Shown here in pieces: positions 1 to 10,231 of a stretch of 43,711 bases of DNA. The stretch comes from Porogramme epimiltina. Taxonomy: Eukaryota > Basidiomycota > Agaricomycetes > Polyporales > Polyporaceae. Both the position numbers and the translations under genes were made by a program. Every line of letters begins with the position of its first letter. Position 1 is the stretch's first letter. The notes beneath the pieces are model-generated. The model did no database searches, was not told the DNA's origin, and was given only the letters and a program-made list of their open reading frames with translations. The DNA lies in the NCBI GenBank assembly GCA_900155495.1, contig FTLJ01000652.1:6297-50007 (forward strand), given 5' to 3'.

Positions 1-1062
1 CTGCCAATCTGGGCAATATGATCACATTCTCATAACACACACTTGTCTCCCTTGTTATAACCTCAATACTTGACCAAATGACATGGTAGTGGGTTCAAAT
101 TGAAGCCCCTGCTTGTGGCTTTCATCCCACATGTCACATTCCTCATACCTCACTGCTGAATATGTCAGAATTCCGAAAATGTGTATGTTTTAAGCTGTGG
201 TCATATGTTTCAATCACAAGTGTTTGACTGATATAACAAGAACTACTATAGCTATTGACTTCAAATCTTTTGCACAGGCTGATACATCACTATCTCTATC
301 CAACTAGGGTATAACAACAACCTCTTTCCCATCTTGCCTCCTTTTAAATACCAAAATACACTACTTTTGATCCTAATCTTGTTTGGCTTATAACTCCTTA
401 ACTAATCATCATACACCCTTCTAACAACCACATCTAGGATCCCATTCAGCCCCTCTACATTTTCATTTTTTCATGCTCTCCTATGTTGTGGGCACTTACT
501 ACAAGGTATTTACCTGCTATTACAGGTGTTGCCACTTATAACTGTATTAGATGCCCATAGACAGTGAGCAAGGGTCAAAACACAGTGAGCAGCCCATTTG
601 AGGCAACCCACAGCCACCCATAGGCACTAGCGCCCACTGTGGGAGCTAAAGGGTGCTGCTGCAGTCATATAAAGGCCATATAGGGCATTGTATAGCCACC
701 TACACTAAATAGACGCTGGTGGGCAGTGAGCAGACATCTAGACATGGTGTGGAGGACTTAATAGGCAGCATAGAGGGTGTAGCGCCCAGTAGGGGTGTGG
801 CAGTGTGTGAGGTCAACCCAGCGCTTGTCTAACCCTAGGTGGGGGCCCTAACCAGAGTATGGGGTTTAGAGGTAAGCAAATTTTGTAGTGATTGATGGGA
901 AAATGATAGTGAAAGGTAAGCTGAGTTTGAATCCCATCAACACAGCCACCACATCAAGCGTGTCGCACGTCTGGCTGGGAGCTTGGTCCATAAAGAACGA
1001 TTAACTTCGTACCTCATTAATTGTAATAAAAATAGCAGTAAATGCATTTTGTAGGGTTGTTG
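1..1062. other. AT-rich gene-empty region with GC-richer subrepeat patch
   Basis: I see no credible coding region here. The DNA is AT-rich except for about 540-850, where short words recur: ACAGTGAGCA at 561-570 and 582-591, CAGTGAGCA near 724, and AGCGCCCA near 629 and 780. This looks like a degenerate simple repeat or an old transposon remnant. A 14-nt copy of the terminal motif of the neighbouring inverted-repeat element (AAAAATAGCAGTAA) lies at 1028-1041, in inverted orientation to the motif at 1063, so another element may have ended here. Confidence 0.5.
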
Positions 1063-1825
1063 TTACTGCTATTTTTATAAAGGATGTCACGTGACCAAAT
1101 GCGACCCACATGCGCACCCTTATGCCTCCAGCAAAGAAAAATCTGTTGCGCATGTATAGTCGTGTGCACGGACCCGGTTTTTCTCGCAATCTGTGTGAAT
1201 AAATTATGTGTACCATTCCATACATTTTATATAATGGATAATGGAAGTTATACAGTCAGAGGAGCAAAACACCTTATGATACACTACCACTCTGTCAAGA
1301 ATTTTTTGCATGTCCTTTGAAGGAGTCTATGAGGTTTATAGATACTCTATGTCATAAACAATCATAATATGAGACATATAAACCCCCTCCATGAATTTAT
1401 ATGGCTGATGCAGTGCACTGTGGACACTACAGCTACATTGCTTATCTTCAAGCTTTACCTCAGTAGGGGGTAGGCATGTTGATCCCCCAATGGGGTGCCT
1501 TTATGGTTCATTCTATTTTAACACTTTGTGAATGAATTCTGGTGTACTCTTTCTTCTCAAGAGTTCCCTTGTATAGAACACAGAAATTCCTGATGGATTG
1601 AGGCTCTATCACACAGTGTTTTGCTCCTCTCACTGTAAAACTTCCACTGCTTATGGTATAAAATGTATAGGGTGATACACATAGTTTATTTGCACAGATC
1701 ACGAGAAAAACTAGGTCCACGTGCATAACTATACATGCACAATGGATTTTTGTTTGCTGGAGGTGCAAGGGTGCATGCACAGGTCATGTTCGGTCACATG
1801 ACATCTTTTACAAAAATAGCAGTAA
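1063..1825. mobile_element. Decayed inverted-repeat element (MITE-like or TIR DNA transposon remnant)
   Basis: The left arm begins with TTACTGCTATTTTT (1063-1076) and the right arm ends with its exact complement (1812-1825). The two arms remain recognisably alike for about 250 bp inward, to about 1330 and 1560; both can even be translated into related but meaningless peptides sharing a TVRGAKH string. Arm identity is imperfect, so the element is old. No transposase is visible in the spacer of roughly 230 bp, which suggests a non-autonomous element. A TCACGTGAC-like palindrome lies just inside the left end (GTCACGTGACC near 1087) with a mutated version on the right. I cannot confirm target-site duplications. 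Confidence 0.65.
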
Positions 1826-2611
1826 TTGAATAATCCATACAACTAACACTAGTAAATGAACAAATAGTCTCATGATAAACAGTAAATCTGTCAGAAACTT
1901 ATGCATCACTTTAAGAAGGCTTCTCAACACTCTGAATACATACTTATATAGTATAAATATATGTAGGCATAAAAGCAAACTATAGAAGCATGAATATGTT
2001 TATTCTTCACTAAAGCAAAGTCTAAATAAACATGCTGTGGCTCAGGTGTCTTCATTGTGATACAGAGTTATAATGAAGCTATTCAAAGTCACTATATACC
2101 TGACAGAAAGTTTTTTAGTCACTATAGGCCCCCTAATCTACTTTGAACATAGTACAGAAATTTCTAACAGATTTATTGTTGAACTTGATAAGAGTTCTGC
2201 ACAGTATGTGCACCCAAGAGCATCTAAGTAAGCAGGAGTAGTAAGCATCATGTGACCACCTACAGCTTTCACTACTCAATACCCAGTGTTGCCACACCAG
2301 TGCACATATGCCTTATGCCTCTCATCCCTCTGTTCCATGTAGTTTATTCACATTCCATGTATTATGTCATATCTCACTCTTATACATGTATATAAGGTGT
2401 ACAGTAGCATACAGAATATACAGAGACTTTCCAAGTCCTTACCAGCAGCTCCTCACATGCTTCTACCCTCAACAGGTGAGCAGCATAGCTATTTGCTGCG
2501 CAGAGTATCCTGCCCAACATTTATTGTCTATCATGAGGCTATTTGTTCATTTCCTGGTTTAAGTTGCACTGATGATTCTATTATGTACATAATAATGTAG
2601 GGGTGATTTTT

Positions 2612-2745
2612 ATAGATAGATTGAAAAAAAACCAGGTCAGCATGTGCAAAAATGAGTGCACAATGATTTTTTCTCTCTTGAGGTAAGAGTGCATGTAAGC
2701 ATGGCACATCCAGTCATGTGCCTACATTTATGAAAATAGTAGTAA
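2612..2745. repeat. Third, partial copy of the inverted-repeat arm
   Basis: This stretch aligns by eye with the right arm of the element at 1063-1825 in the same orientation. It shares the blocks CAxGTGC, TGCACAATG, ATTTTT, GAGGT, AGTGCATG and GTCA, and ends in AAAATAGTAGTAA (2733-2745), one substitution from the terminal motif. No matching left arm is evident, so it is a solo end or a truncated element. The surrounding 1826-3217 shows no gene. It contains AT-rich low-complexity DNA, then a GC rise from about 3100, where a CACGTGACATG motif (3114) marks the start of the first gene's upstream region. Confidence 0.55.
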
Positions 2746-3217
2746 AAATAGTCGTTACAAGCAACTTTCGTAACATTGACATTTTGCTAATGTAGGAGGA
2801 CAGTTCAAAATGTGCGTAAAACAAGCTCAAAATGAGGTCAACCAGTGGAGGACTTGAAGCATAATGAGATCTGGCTTCATTGATGCTTTTGTAAATGTGT
2901 ACATTACTGTGTGCCTGTAAAGTAAAAAGTCATAATACTACAAGCTGTTATATTGCGCTTAGATCTGCTGAATATGCGTAAATGGTGTGCTTAGTTTCTA
3001 GTACCTGAAGCACTTATAAGTTAGTTGAAGCTGGTTTCAGTGCTTTAGGGCACTTGAGTAGAAGTACTGATTTGCCAGCAAGTTCTAATCAACGTGAATG
3101 ATTTCAAGTCACGCACGTGACATGAGGTGGCCAGTTTACGCGTCGTGACATCAACCAGCCTTAGACTCATCTCCGCCTCAGCGACACACCTGCTACGGTC
3201 GATGTGTTCCATCCAGC

Positions 3218-5101
3218 ATGTCCTTACAGCGAGACACTATTGAGTCAAGCCGGACGCAGCGCTTCGAACGTCAGCAGGCTCGCTTCAGAGACCGTGGAGG
3301 GTACGTCTCGTTACGATTCTCTTTCAGTCTCTCTAGATCCATGTTCGTGTTATCGCTCTCAGGATCTTCAAGCCTTCGGAACAAAATCCTTTGCTAGAAC
3401 TCTTGCTCTCACGCGGCGTCAATGGCGAGTCTCCATCCAGAGCAAATTCTCCACGGAGGTCTAGGAGTCGATCCGTTTCTCCGCGCCGCAGGCCTCCGAA
3501 GGGACGTGCTTCGGTGGAGGTAGAATCTGCTCCACACGATACCAACTCGAGACGGAAGTCGTCGAAGGGAAAGCAGAGTCAATCCGGAGGTGGGAGAGGT
3601 GCAAAGAGGACGGTAGTTGGAGTTGTAGCTGAGTCTGGTACGTCACCCGGCTGCGAACAGTGGTGTGGTCACTTGAGACAGATACGACGCCAGAGGTCGA
3701 AAGAGCACAACCCTTCAAAAGCACTCTAGCAAGCCACTCGTCGCGGTCCAAGAAACGAGCACTTTCTGGTCTGTCTAGCCTAGCTACTTCTTTTCTAGTT
3801 ACCCCCCCGACCGTATCTCTGGGCTCCTTCAGACGACGGCATCGGAGAGCATTCCGAAGACAGGGTAGAATCTCCTGTACCCAGTGAGTACCCTCTCTCT
3901 TATGCCGACTACTGTGCCGTTTACGATGCACAGAACAACCGGCGAAGCGGAAGAAGACCTCCGGGAAGCGGAAGGGCAAAATTGACAAGGTTGCCAAAGA
4001 AATCAGTACGTTTAGTGCGCCACTGGTTGCCAATTCCTCTTGTCCACTAACATCTAGGTGCGCGTAGCCAGCACGCCAAGCACCAAGCAGTCCTCTCGAC
4101 GCAAAGCCACCGTAGATCCATCCCGCGAGCCGGGTATGCCCGACGAGATGGATGCGCCACATATGAAGCGCAAAACGCGATCCAAGGCTCCCTCATCTAG
4201 CGCAGCTTCCTCGGATCGTCAGCCCGCCGCCCGTGACCCAGATTCCGATGACAGTGACGACCTTCCCCTTGAAAGACTGCGCCTACGTCTGTCTACATTG
4301 TTGTGATATATAACATACACTAAGCGTAACCTACAGGAGTTGCACGAACCAAAGACCCCGATACCTCCAATCTGCCTCAACCAAGTCAACGCCAAGATGT
4401 CGTCAAAAACAAGGGCAAGCGTATGTTATTTGCATCCACTTCTACGATCACTACATACTGTACTTCACAGGATCTGCGGACACTACTGGTGATGGTTGCA
4501 ACCCAAAGACTTCCTTGGCTACGGGCAACGAATCGGCGGAAGATGAAGGACCCACCTTACCTCGTAAACGTGGAGAGCAGCCTTTGGGCACCGTCGGAAG
4601 AAACAAGCACAGCGAACGTCCGCCAAAGTCGTCGACGACGAAGGCCATTAAACTCAAGGAGGACGATGGCGCCGACAATATGGCTCAAGGCCGTTCACAG
4701 TCCGATGTCCAAGATGACGTCGACGGCCCGTCAGTGGAAGGGACTTCGAGGAGAAGCAACAGACGCGCCCCTCAACGTCATCAGGAGAATATTGCACTAA
4801 AAGACACCTCGGAGCCCTGCCCACAAGGTCAACAAAGCAACCCCAATACAGGGCGGAAGAAAGCTTTGTAAGTGCACGCTGGGACGGAGGATTCCACCAG
4901 CTAACACAACGATTCCAGAATAGTCCCGATGCCCAAAGGCGCGAAGCTCAAACCTAAACCTCGTGTAGGTCTCTGCAAAGCCTGTATACCGCCCCGTACT
5001 TACCTCGACCTGTCCCACACCAGCCTAGAATGTCGATGTTCCAACCACCGCCATCACCGGGCGAAGAGACCGACAAAGACCCTATAGACTTCCTTTCGTG
5101 A
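3218..5101 (+). CDS. Unknown charged, disordered nuclear-type protein (10 exons, ~463 aa)
   Basis: Exons by hand: 3218-3300, 3363-3637, 3682-3768, 3833-3883, 3934-4005, 4068-4286, 4337-4420, 4471-4867, 4919-4964, 5024-5101. All introns are GT-AG, 44-64 nt, and the frame stays open from ATG to TGA. The protein is almost wholly low-complexity. It has an N-terminal basic helix-like start (RFERQQARFRDRGG), one hydrophobic patch (LLELLLSRG), an RS-like stretch, a strong bipartite-type basic cluster in exon 5 (KRKKTSGKRKGK), an acidic DSDDSDD tract and a proline-rich C-terminus ending in PIDFLS. Such composition fits a chromatin or RNA-associated nuclear protein, but I recognise no family. It converges on NDUFA6 with 288 bp between stops. 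In the intron at 4006-4067 I used the second AG because the first breaks the frame. Confidence 0.7.
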
Positions 5102-5389
5102 CGCATGCATACCCCCATATACCCCGGACATGGATCATGTATCATACCTATTTTGTCATAGTATCGCCCCACACTACTGGTGTTTAGCTCAATGCATCTA
5201 AGAATTACCACGAGTGCGCAGTGTCGGATGTGCGAGATGCAGTGGAATTGCGAATCTAGCGTTTCTACAAAACTATGGCTAGACGGCCTTTGGATGGACA
5301 ATACCCGTCGCAGCGGGTAGCACCGCGTCCTCGTCCCTCCCTGCACCCACGAAGGCCGTCAGCATCCGACCACGCCACCAACAGCTCGA

Positions 5390-5835
5390 CTAGGACGTAC
5401 CTTCGTAGAACTTCTGCAGGAAGGTCCGTGGAGGGCGGCTCTTGGGCTGGAGAAGGATGCCCATGATGTGATCGAGCTGCTTCCAGCAGTTCATTGTCTC
5501 CTGGTACTCGATGCGGCCCTTCTGAAGGAGGACATCGACGACGCGTGTGTCCGAGACGTAGCGGTTCTGCTCGAAGTGCTGGCGGACGCAGTGGCGGATG
5601 TATGCGGGGGAGACGTTGAGAGCGTATAGGGAGACAATCTCGGGTGCCTGTTGGTTAGGAGGAAGGCCCGTCGACGTAAACAAACGTTGTGTGAGCACAC
5701 GCGTTGCGGAAAGGAATGAGGTGAACGTACACTGCGATACCAGTCGCGGTAAAGCTTGAGGACGCGGGTGCGCGCCTCTTGCGGGCTGGAGGAGACCTGG
5801 ACGGAGCGAGCAAGACGGGCAGGAATGGTGGTCAT
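5390..5835 (-). CDS. NDUFA6: NADH:ubiquinone oxidoreductase LYR subunit NDUFA6/NB4M-like
   Basis: Two exons on the minus strand: 5731-5835 and 5390-5647, separated by an 83-nt GT-AG intron. The predicted 120-residue protein begins MTTIPARLARS and contains the LYR motif in KLYRDWYRS (about residues 27-35), then a conserved block with APEIVSLYALN, FEQNRYV and a WKQLDHIMG helix. These match the mitochondrial LYR-protein subunit of complex I (human NDUFA6, Neurospora 14.8 kDa subunit). LYR proteins bind the mitochondrial acyl carrier protein, and this one sits on the matrix arm. Length agrees with the family (about 120-130). It is divergent from the PP28 gene with 281 bp between start codons, so they probably share a promoter. 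Confidence 0.88.
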
Positions 5836-6116
5836 GACGCTGCTGCCGTAGAAGAGAGGATGTAGGACGAGGACGAGGGCGAGGACGAGGACAAGGGCGG
5901 GCGAGACGTTGGCGGCGGCGACGAGGAACGTCGGACGTCGGGTGAGAACGCAGACGCACGTGATCGGTGGTGTAGCCGCCCGGGGTGCTGAAGCCGAAGC
6001 TGAACCTGAAAGCGGTCTGAATCCAGTCAAGCACCAAGTTCCGCCAAAGCCCTCCCTCTTATCTCTCGCATCTCTCCTTGCACCACCTTCACCGCACCAA
6101 GCACACAGCACTAGCA
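5836..6116. promoter_or_regulatory. Bidirectional promoter, NDUFA6 / PP28-like
   Basis: These 281 bp separate two divergent start codons. A purine-rich tract of imperfect GAGGAC/GACGAG hexamers (about 5865-5900) falls in the presumed 5' UTR of NDUFA6, so its transcript would carry a CU-rich leader. ACGTGATC occurs near 5956. No TATA box is clear on either side, as is usual for housekeeping genes. No other coding region is supported here; long open frames on both strands follow from the GC-rich hexamers. Confidence 0.5.
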
Positions 6117-7140
6117 ATGGCCAGAGGCACCTTCAAGCAACGGCGCGGCGGAGGCAGGAGGTTAGTCCCCGCTCTCTTCGATCTCGCCCTGATCTGAAAA
6201 CTGGCTCATTCTTTCTGCCCTTAGCTTCAGGTATGCATTCCTGTCCGACGACGCGGAGCCAATCCACCGTCTCTTATATGTCGCTTTCCCCGTAGCAAGA
6301 ACCTTGTCCTAGACGAGAACGGCACCGCCGTAGCTACAGACAAATGGTGCGCTCTCCCCCGCGCCTGCTCTTCATCGGCGACACTGATTTATGCTCTCTC
6401 AATCTCCGGATCATCCTTTTGTGCTCGCGCCGAATGTTAGGGCCGCGCGAGGCCGTGTTGAAGAAGAAGATGAAGACGATGACGACGAGGAAGAGGAGGA
6501 GGAGGAGGAAGAAGAAGAGAGCGAGGAGGAGGCTGGTTCCTCTAAAGCCGCCGAGCCGGAGCTCAGTCGTGCAGAACGCCGCGACCTCAAGAAGAAGAAA
6601 GCTCAGGCAGCACAGGCTAAGAGACAGACCAACGGCGGCGATGAGGATGGAGAGGAAGAAGAGGACGACCCGATCCTCACCAATCCCAATCACGCAGCAG
6701 GCAATCGCATGAAGCTCTCTGACCTGAGTGCCCCCCGCGAGCTCACCCGCAGGGAGAGGTGAGGCACCTCGGTCGTTTCATCATTCAAGAGCTCATCAAC
6801 CTGCTTTCGTACAGGGAAGAGAAAGAGAAGAAGGAGGCCAAGGAGCGCTACTGGAAGGTGGGTCATTCCTCACCGTGTTGTCCTCGACCGTGCATCTCAA
6901 CCATCCTTGTTTGCAGCTACATGCTCAAGGGAAGACTGATCAAGCCAAGACGGACCTCGCCCGTTTGGCCAAGATCCGAGCAGACCGTGAGGCCGCACAA
7001 GCCAAGCGCAAGGCCGAAGCTGAGGGTCTGTCTCAAGTGCCAATCACCCACTCGTATTCACGGCTCACCGTGCTTCTCCTACAGTCAAGGCCGCTGAGGC
7101 AGAGGCGAAGCGTAAGGAGCAGGCGGCACGAAAGCGTTGA
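6117..7140 (+). CDS. PP28/PDAP1-type casein kinase substrate phosphoprotein
   Basis: Exons: 6117-6160, 6225-6230, 6296-6346, 6441-6758, 6815-6857, 6917-7025, 7085-7140, giving 208 residues. The C-terminal half carries the family core: NPNHAAGNRMKLSDLSAP, ELTRREREEKEK, AKERYWKLHAQGKT, then KTDLARLAKIRADREAA and a lysine-alanine tail, closely resembling human PDAP1 (28 kDa heat- and acid-stable phosphoprotein, 181 aa). The N-terminus is basic (MARGTFKQRRGGGR), followed by FSKNLVLDENGTAV and a run of about 20 acidic residues, which would suit casein kinase II. The family's biochemical role is poorly known; RNA or ribosome association is suggested. Exon 2 is only 6 nt (CTTCAG); skipping it keeps the frame and removes two residues. 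It converges on the PPR-like gene with 121 bp between stops. Confidence 0.85.
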
Positions 7141-7261
7141 GGAGATGGGGGACAGAAGACTATATTGCGAAGTCTGTACAAGTAGATCTACCTCGCCCAC
7201 GCATGTACCATCAAAGTGCTCGTGCCAGAATACTCGCTCCTTCTGGCTGCACATAGCCCGC

Positions 7262-9706
7262 TCACATATCCTCGTCGTCCTCGTTCTTCACCTCCTGTGG
7301 CTGGGGCGGTATCACCTCCCGTAACCACTTGACCCTCCCCAACGCGTCCTGCATATCCCCCCGGTGCGGCGTGTGCCTTCTCCCCACCCACTGCGTGATC
7401 CACTTCAACAGGGCGATGTACCTGCTCTTCTCGCCCTTCCACCGCTCAAACCACGGCCCCTCCAGCGTCACCTCGCTCCAATACACCAGCGCCGCCGCGA
7501 GTGTCACGCGCTGCGGCTGCACGCCCAGGAAACGCATCCACGACAACACGATCGGGATCTGTGCCGCACGCTCCTCCGCGGCGAGCAGGTCCATCAGCGC
7601 ACGGAACTGCGCGTCCTCGGGCACCACAGCGTAGTATGTCCGCCCGTCTTCGTCGTACGGCCGTTGCGGCAGCGCCTTCCCGTCATCTTCGAGCATCGTC
7701 CGCGCACTTTGGCCAGGCATAGTGAAGCTATGAAAGAGGTCCGCCATGGGTGTAACGGCTTGTGCGTGGTGCGTGCGCCGGGTCGGTGAAGGCACAGGTG
7801 TGACGACCTGCGCCAGCATCGGCCAGTTCCCCACAAACACCTGCCATGCGACCCTCAGCGCGACCGCGCCCGCCCGCTCCCCTCTCCAAAAGCCTGTGAC
7901 GACGGGCTTCTTCCCGGGGGCGAGGAGCGCGCGGAGACCATCGATGGCCTTACCACGCTCGAGCCGTTGTGGGGCGCGTTCCGGGTCATACGTGCGGGAT
8001 GCTGCAGGGAGGATTCGGCCGAGCCCAAAGTCTGCGACAGCAACTTGGAACGCGCCCTCGTACTTGCGTGCGACGCGTGCGGCTTTAAGGAGTATTCCGA
8101 ACGAGATGGTGTCGGGCTCGACGAGGAAGACTTTCGGCATCGTGTCCCAAACGTAGAAGACGACGTCAGGGCGGCCAATGGCGAGGAGGGTGTTCATGAA
8201 GACATTCACCGCTTGTGTATCCATTTTCATATTGCTCTTACGCCATTTCCTAGGTGGGTGCGGTGGGTAGGCCCTTTCGTCGGGAATGTGAGTGTCGGCG
8301 GAGCGGCGTGTCTTGGCGAACTCGAGAAGTAAGCGAAAGGCCAAGTCCGGGCGGTTAGCCATAGTAAATGTTTCGACAGAGATAGTTAGCTGCAGAGCGT
8401 TGAATGAGCCACTTTGAGCTACCACTCGCTTGAGGATGCTAGCGGCCTGGTCGTAATTCCGTCGCTGAACGAGGCCGGTGATAACAGCGAAGTCTGCCCA
8501 GAGCCCGCTTGATATGCTGATAATGTGATTGCGCCCAGCCTCATAGAAGGCAATAAGACGGTCGGCCGGTATACTTTTAGTATTTTGCGTAGCAGATTGG
8601 AGGCCTTGCAACCAGATACGCCGGTGGAGGCTATTGGTGTCAGAAAGCAACGGGTGCTCAGCTCCTTTCGGCGATTGTGAACGAGAGACTCGTGCTGCGC
8701 GGGCACTAGCGCGGATGAGCCTTTGGACATAGCTGTTGAGCTGATTGGTATCCCGGAACGCGCGGAGAACATCTTCAAATGCGGAGACTTGGTAAGACCT
8801 ATGTTGTGCATATGTGTCCGGTCTACCATAATAGTCGTCCGTGCGGATACGCCTCCAGTGACGGACGGCTTGTTGGGCTCTCCCAGAAGCACCATGCAAA
8901 CGAAGAAAGAACCGTGTCTGAGCGAGATTCGGGATCCACGATTTGACTTGCATGTGTTGGCGGACGAGCCAAGCGGTGCGGCCATTTGTATTGGGGCTCC
9001 GGAGGATGAGGCGATAGGTAGACGCGCCGAGAGCGATGCGCTCTCTGATGGCGAGGGTGATGAAGTGGCAGAGTAATGGCCGAAGGGCATAGGCTGGCTG
9101 AGCTTGAGCAAGAATGTGAAGTAACAGCACGACCTGGTAATGTTCGTGGTGGCGTGTAGAATGATAGTAACGCGTGAGGACGGCACGTAGGGGGGCATAC
9201 ATGCGAAGATTTGTGAGCCAGTAGGCGTCAAGGAGGGCGAGGAGGGGGATGGTGGGGGATGGTGTCTTGAACGGATGGGTCATAAGGAGAGAGTGGACGA
9301 CATAGGCCTCGAGGGTAGTGGCAGGCCGCTTTGTGAGTAGGGCGAAAAGTACGGGTAAAGGGACGGGTGATTCGGTCTGCGCGGCACGTGAGCCCGAGGA
9401 CGGCGGAGGCGGAGTAGCAGGTTGCGAGGCCACGAAAATCTTGTCGAGAGCGGTGATGGCTTGGGCAAGAGTAGGAGCGTTGGTCACTGGCGACCACAGC
9501 CTCCTCTTTTTGGAGGGCCCATCGCGCAAGGGTTCATGGACAAGAGCGGCAGGACAGAACTTGCGGAAGGTGGCCACAATGCCACTTGGCGTCGTTGTGG
9601 GGAGGCGAGTTGGGGGGCGGCGAGTGGCAGGAAGGCTACGGACTGCGCGAGAGAGGAGAGGAAGGCGTTGGGGTGTGCGCCATGGACGGAGGATGGTGAG
9701 CGACAT
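7262..9706 (-). CDS. Pentatricopeptide-repeat-like mitochondrial protein, single exon
   Basis: An uninterrupted 814-codon frame in a genome where almost every other gene has introns. The N-terminus (MSLTILRPWRTPQRL and onward to about residue 40) is rich in Arg, Ser, Thr and Pro with no acidic residue, fitting a mitochondrial targeting peptide. The body is helical with PPR-like pairs, for example around YQVSAFEDVLRAFRDTNQL, QAVNVFMNTLLAIGRPDVVF and DTISFGILLKAARVARKYEG. Fungal proteins of this kind act in processing or translation of mitochondrial transcripts; the target cannot be guessed. A short acidic tail (KNEDDEDM) ends the protein. It is divergent from the SR-type gene with a 525-bp GC-rich spacer (9707-10231) in which I see no TATA box and no gene. 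Confidence 0.72.
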   Translation of the reverse strand: MSLTILRPWRTPQRLPLLSRAVRSLPATRRPPTRLPTTTPSGIVATFRKFCPAALVHEPLRDGPSKKRRLWSPVTNAPTLAQAITALDKIFVASQPATPPPPSSGSRAAQTESPVPLPVLFALLTKRPATTLEAYVVHSLLMTHPFKTPSPTIPLLALLDAYWLTNLRMYAPLRAVLTRYYHSTRHHEHYQVVLLLHILAQAQPAYALRPLLCHFITLAIRERIALGASTYRLILRSPNTNGRTAWLVRQHMQVKSWIPNLAQTRFFLRLHGASGRAQQAVRHWRRIRTDDYYGRPDTYAQHRSYQVSAFEDVLRAFRDTNQLNSYVQRLIRASARAARVSRSQSPKGAEHPLLSDTNSLHRRIWLQGLQSATQNTKSIPADRLIAFYEAGRNHIISISSGLWADFAVITGLVQRRNYDQAASILKRVVAQSGSFNALQLTISVETFTMANRPDLAFRLLLEFAKTRRSADTHIPDERAYPPHPPRKWRKSNMKMDTQAVNVFMNTLLAIGRPDVVFYVWDTMPKVFLVEPDTISFGILLKAARVARKYEGAFQVAVADFGLGRILPAASRTYDPERAPQRLERGKAIDGLRALLAPGKKPVVTGFWRGERAGAVALRVAWQVFVGNWPMLAQVVTPVPSPTRRTHHAQAVTPMADLFHSFTMPGQSARTMLEDDGKALPQRPYDEDGRTYYAVVPEDAQFRALMDLLAAEERAAQIPIVLSWMRFLGVQPQRVTLAAALVYWSEVTLEGPWFERWKGEKSRYIALLKWITQWVGRRHTPHRGDMQDALGRVKWLREVIPPQPQEVKNEDDEDM

Positions 9707-10231
9707 CCATCGGTCCGAGAGGACAGCTGTGGCAGGGACGCGGTGAGCGGCCGCGGGCGCAGGGTTGAGGTGAGAGAGACGAACTGGAGCGGGACGCGTG
9801 ACGCGCGTGTGGGGAAGGAGAACGCGGGGCTCGATGCAGAGGGCGGGGTGCTGTCGCGGGCGGCGGAGAGTGGGTCGCTCGCCGGGCTCGACACAGGCTC
9901 GACACGGGTTGGGCGCAAAAGACTCGAGAGTGGGGAGACGCGCCCAGCGAGCCCCGACGCGCCCGAGTCGGTGACGCGCCCGCTCCCGCCACCGGCGCGC
10001 GGGCGGCCATCAGGCGGATCTTCGATTCTCGCGGCGGAGTGCGGGCGGAGTGCCAAGTGCGATCAAGGGGGACCCACAAAGGGCGGGGGGCGGACGCCGG
10101 CGTCGCTCTTCACCCCGAGCCACGTCCGCTCCCCTCCCTCTCGCCCGCTGTTCTCCCCCCGCCTCCTGCTTCCCGTGCAGCCCCCTTGCCCGAGTGCGCC
10201 GGTGCGCTCACGAGTGAACTGACTGCCCGGC

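Noticed and set aside
1084..1320. Open frame of 78 codons, with a similar one on the other strand at 1508-1780
   Set aside because: They are similar to each other only because they are the two arms of an inverted repeat; no codon bias, no family, and low-complexity surroundings.
3638..3660. A 23-nt intron ending at GCGAACAG in the first gene
   Set aside because: Too short to splice; the 44-nt alternative ending at 3681 keeps the frame.
9422..10222. 266-codon plus-strand frame
   Set aside because: It is antisense to the N-terminal part of the PPR-like gene and its GC-rich promoter; its composition is that of a GC shadow.
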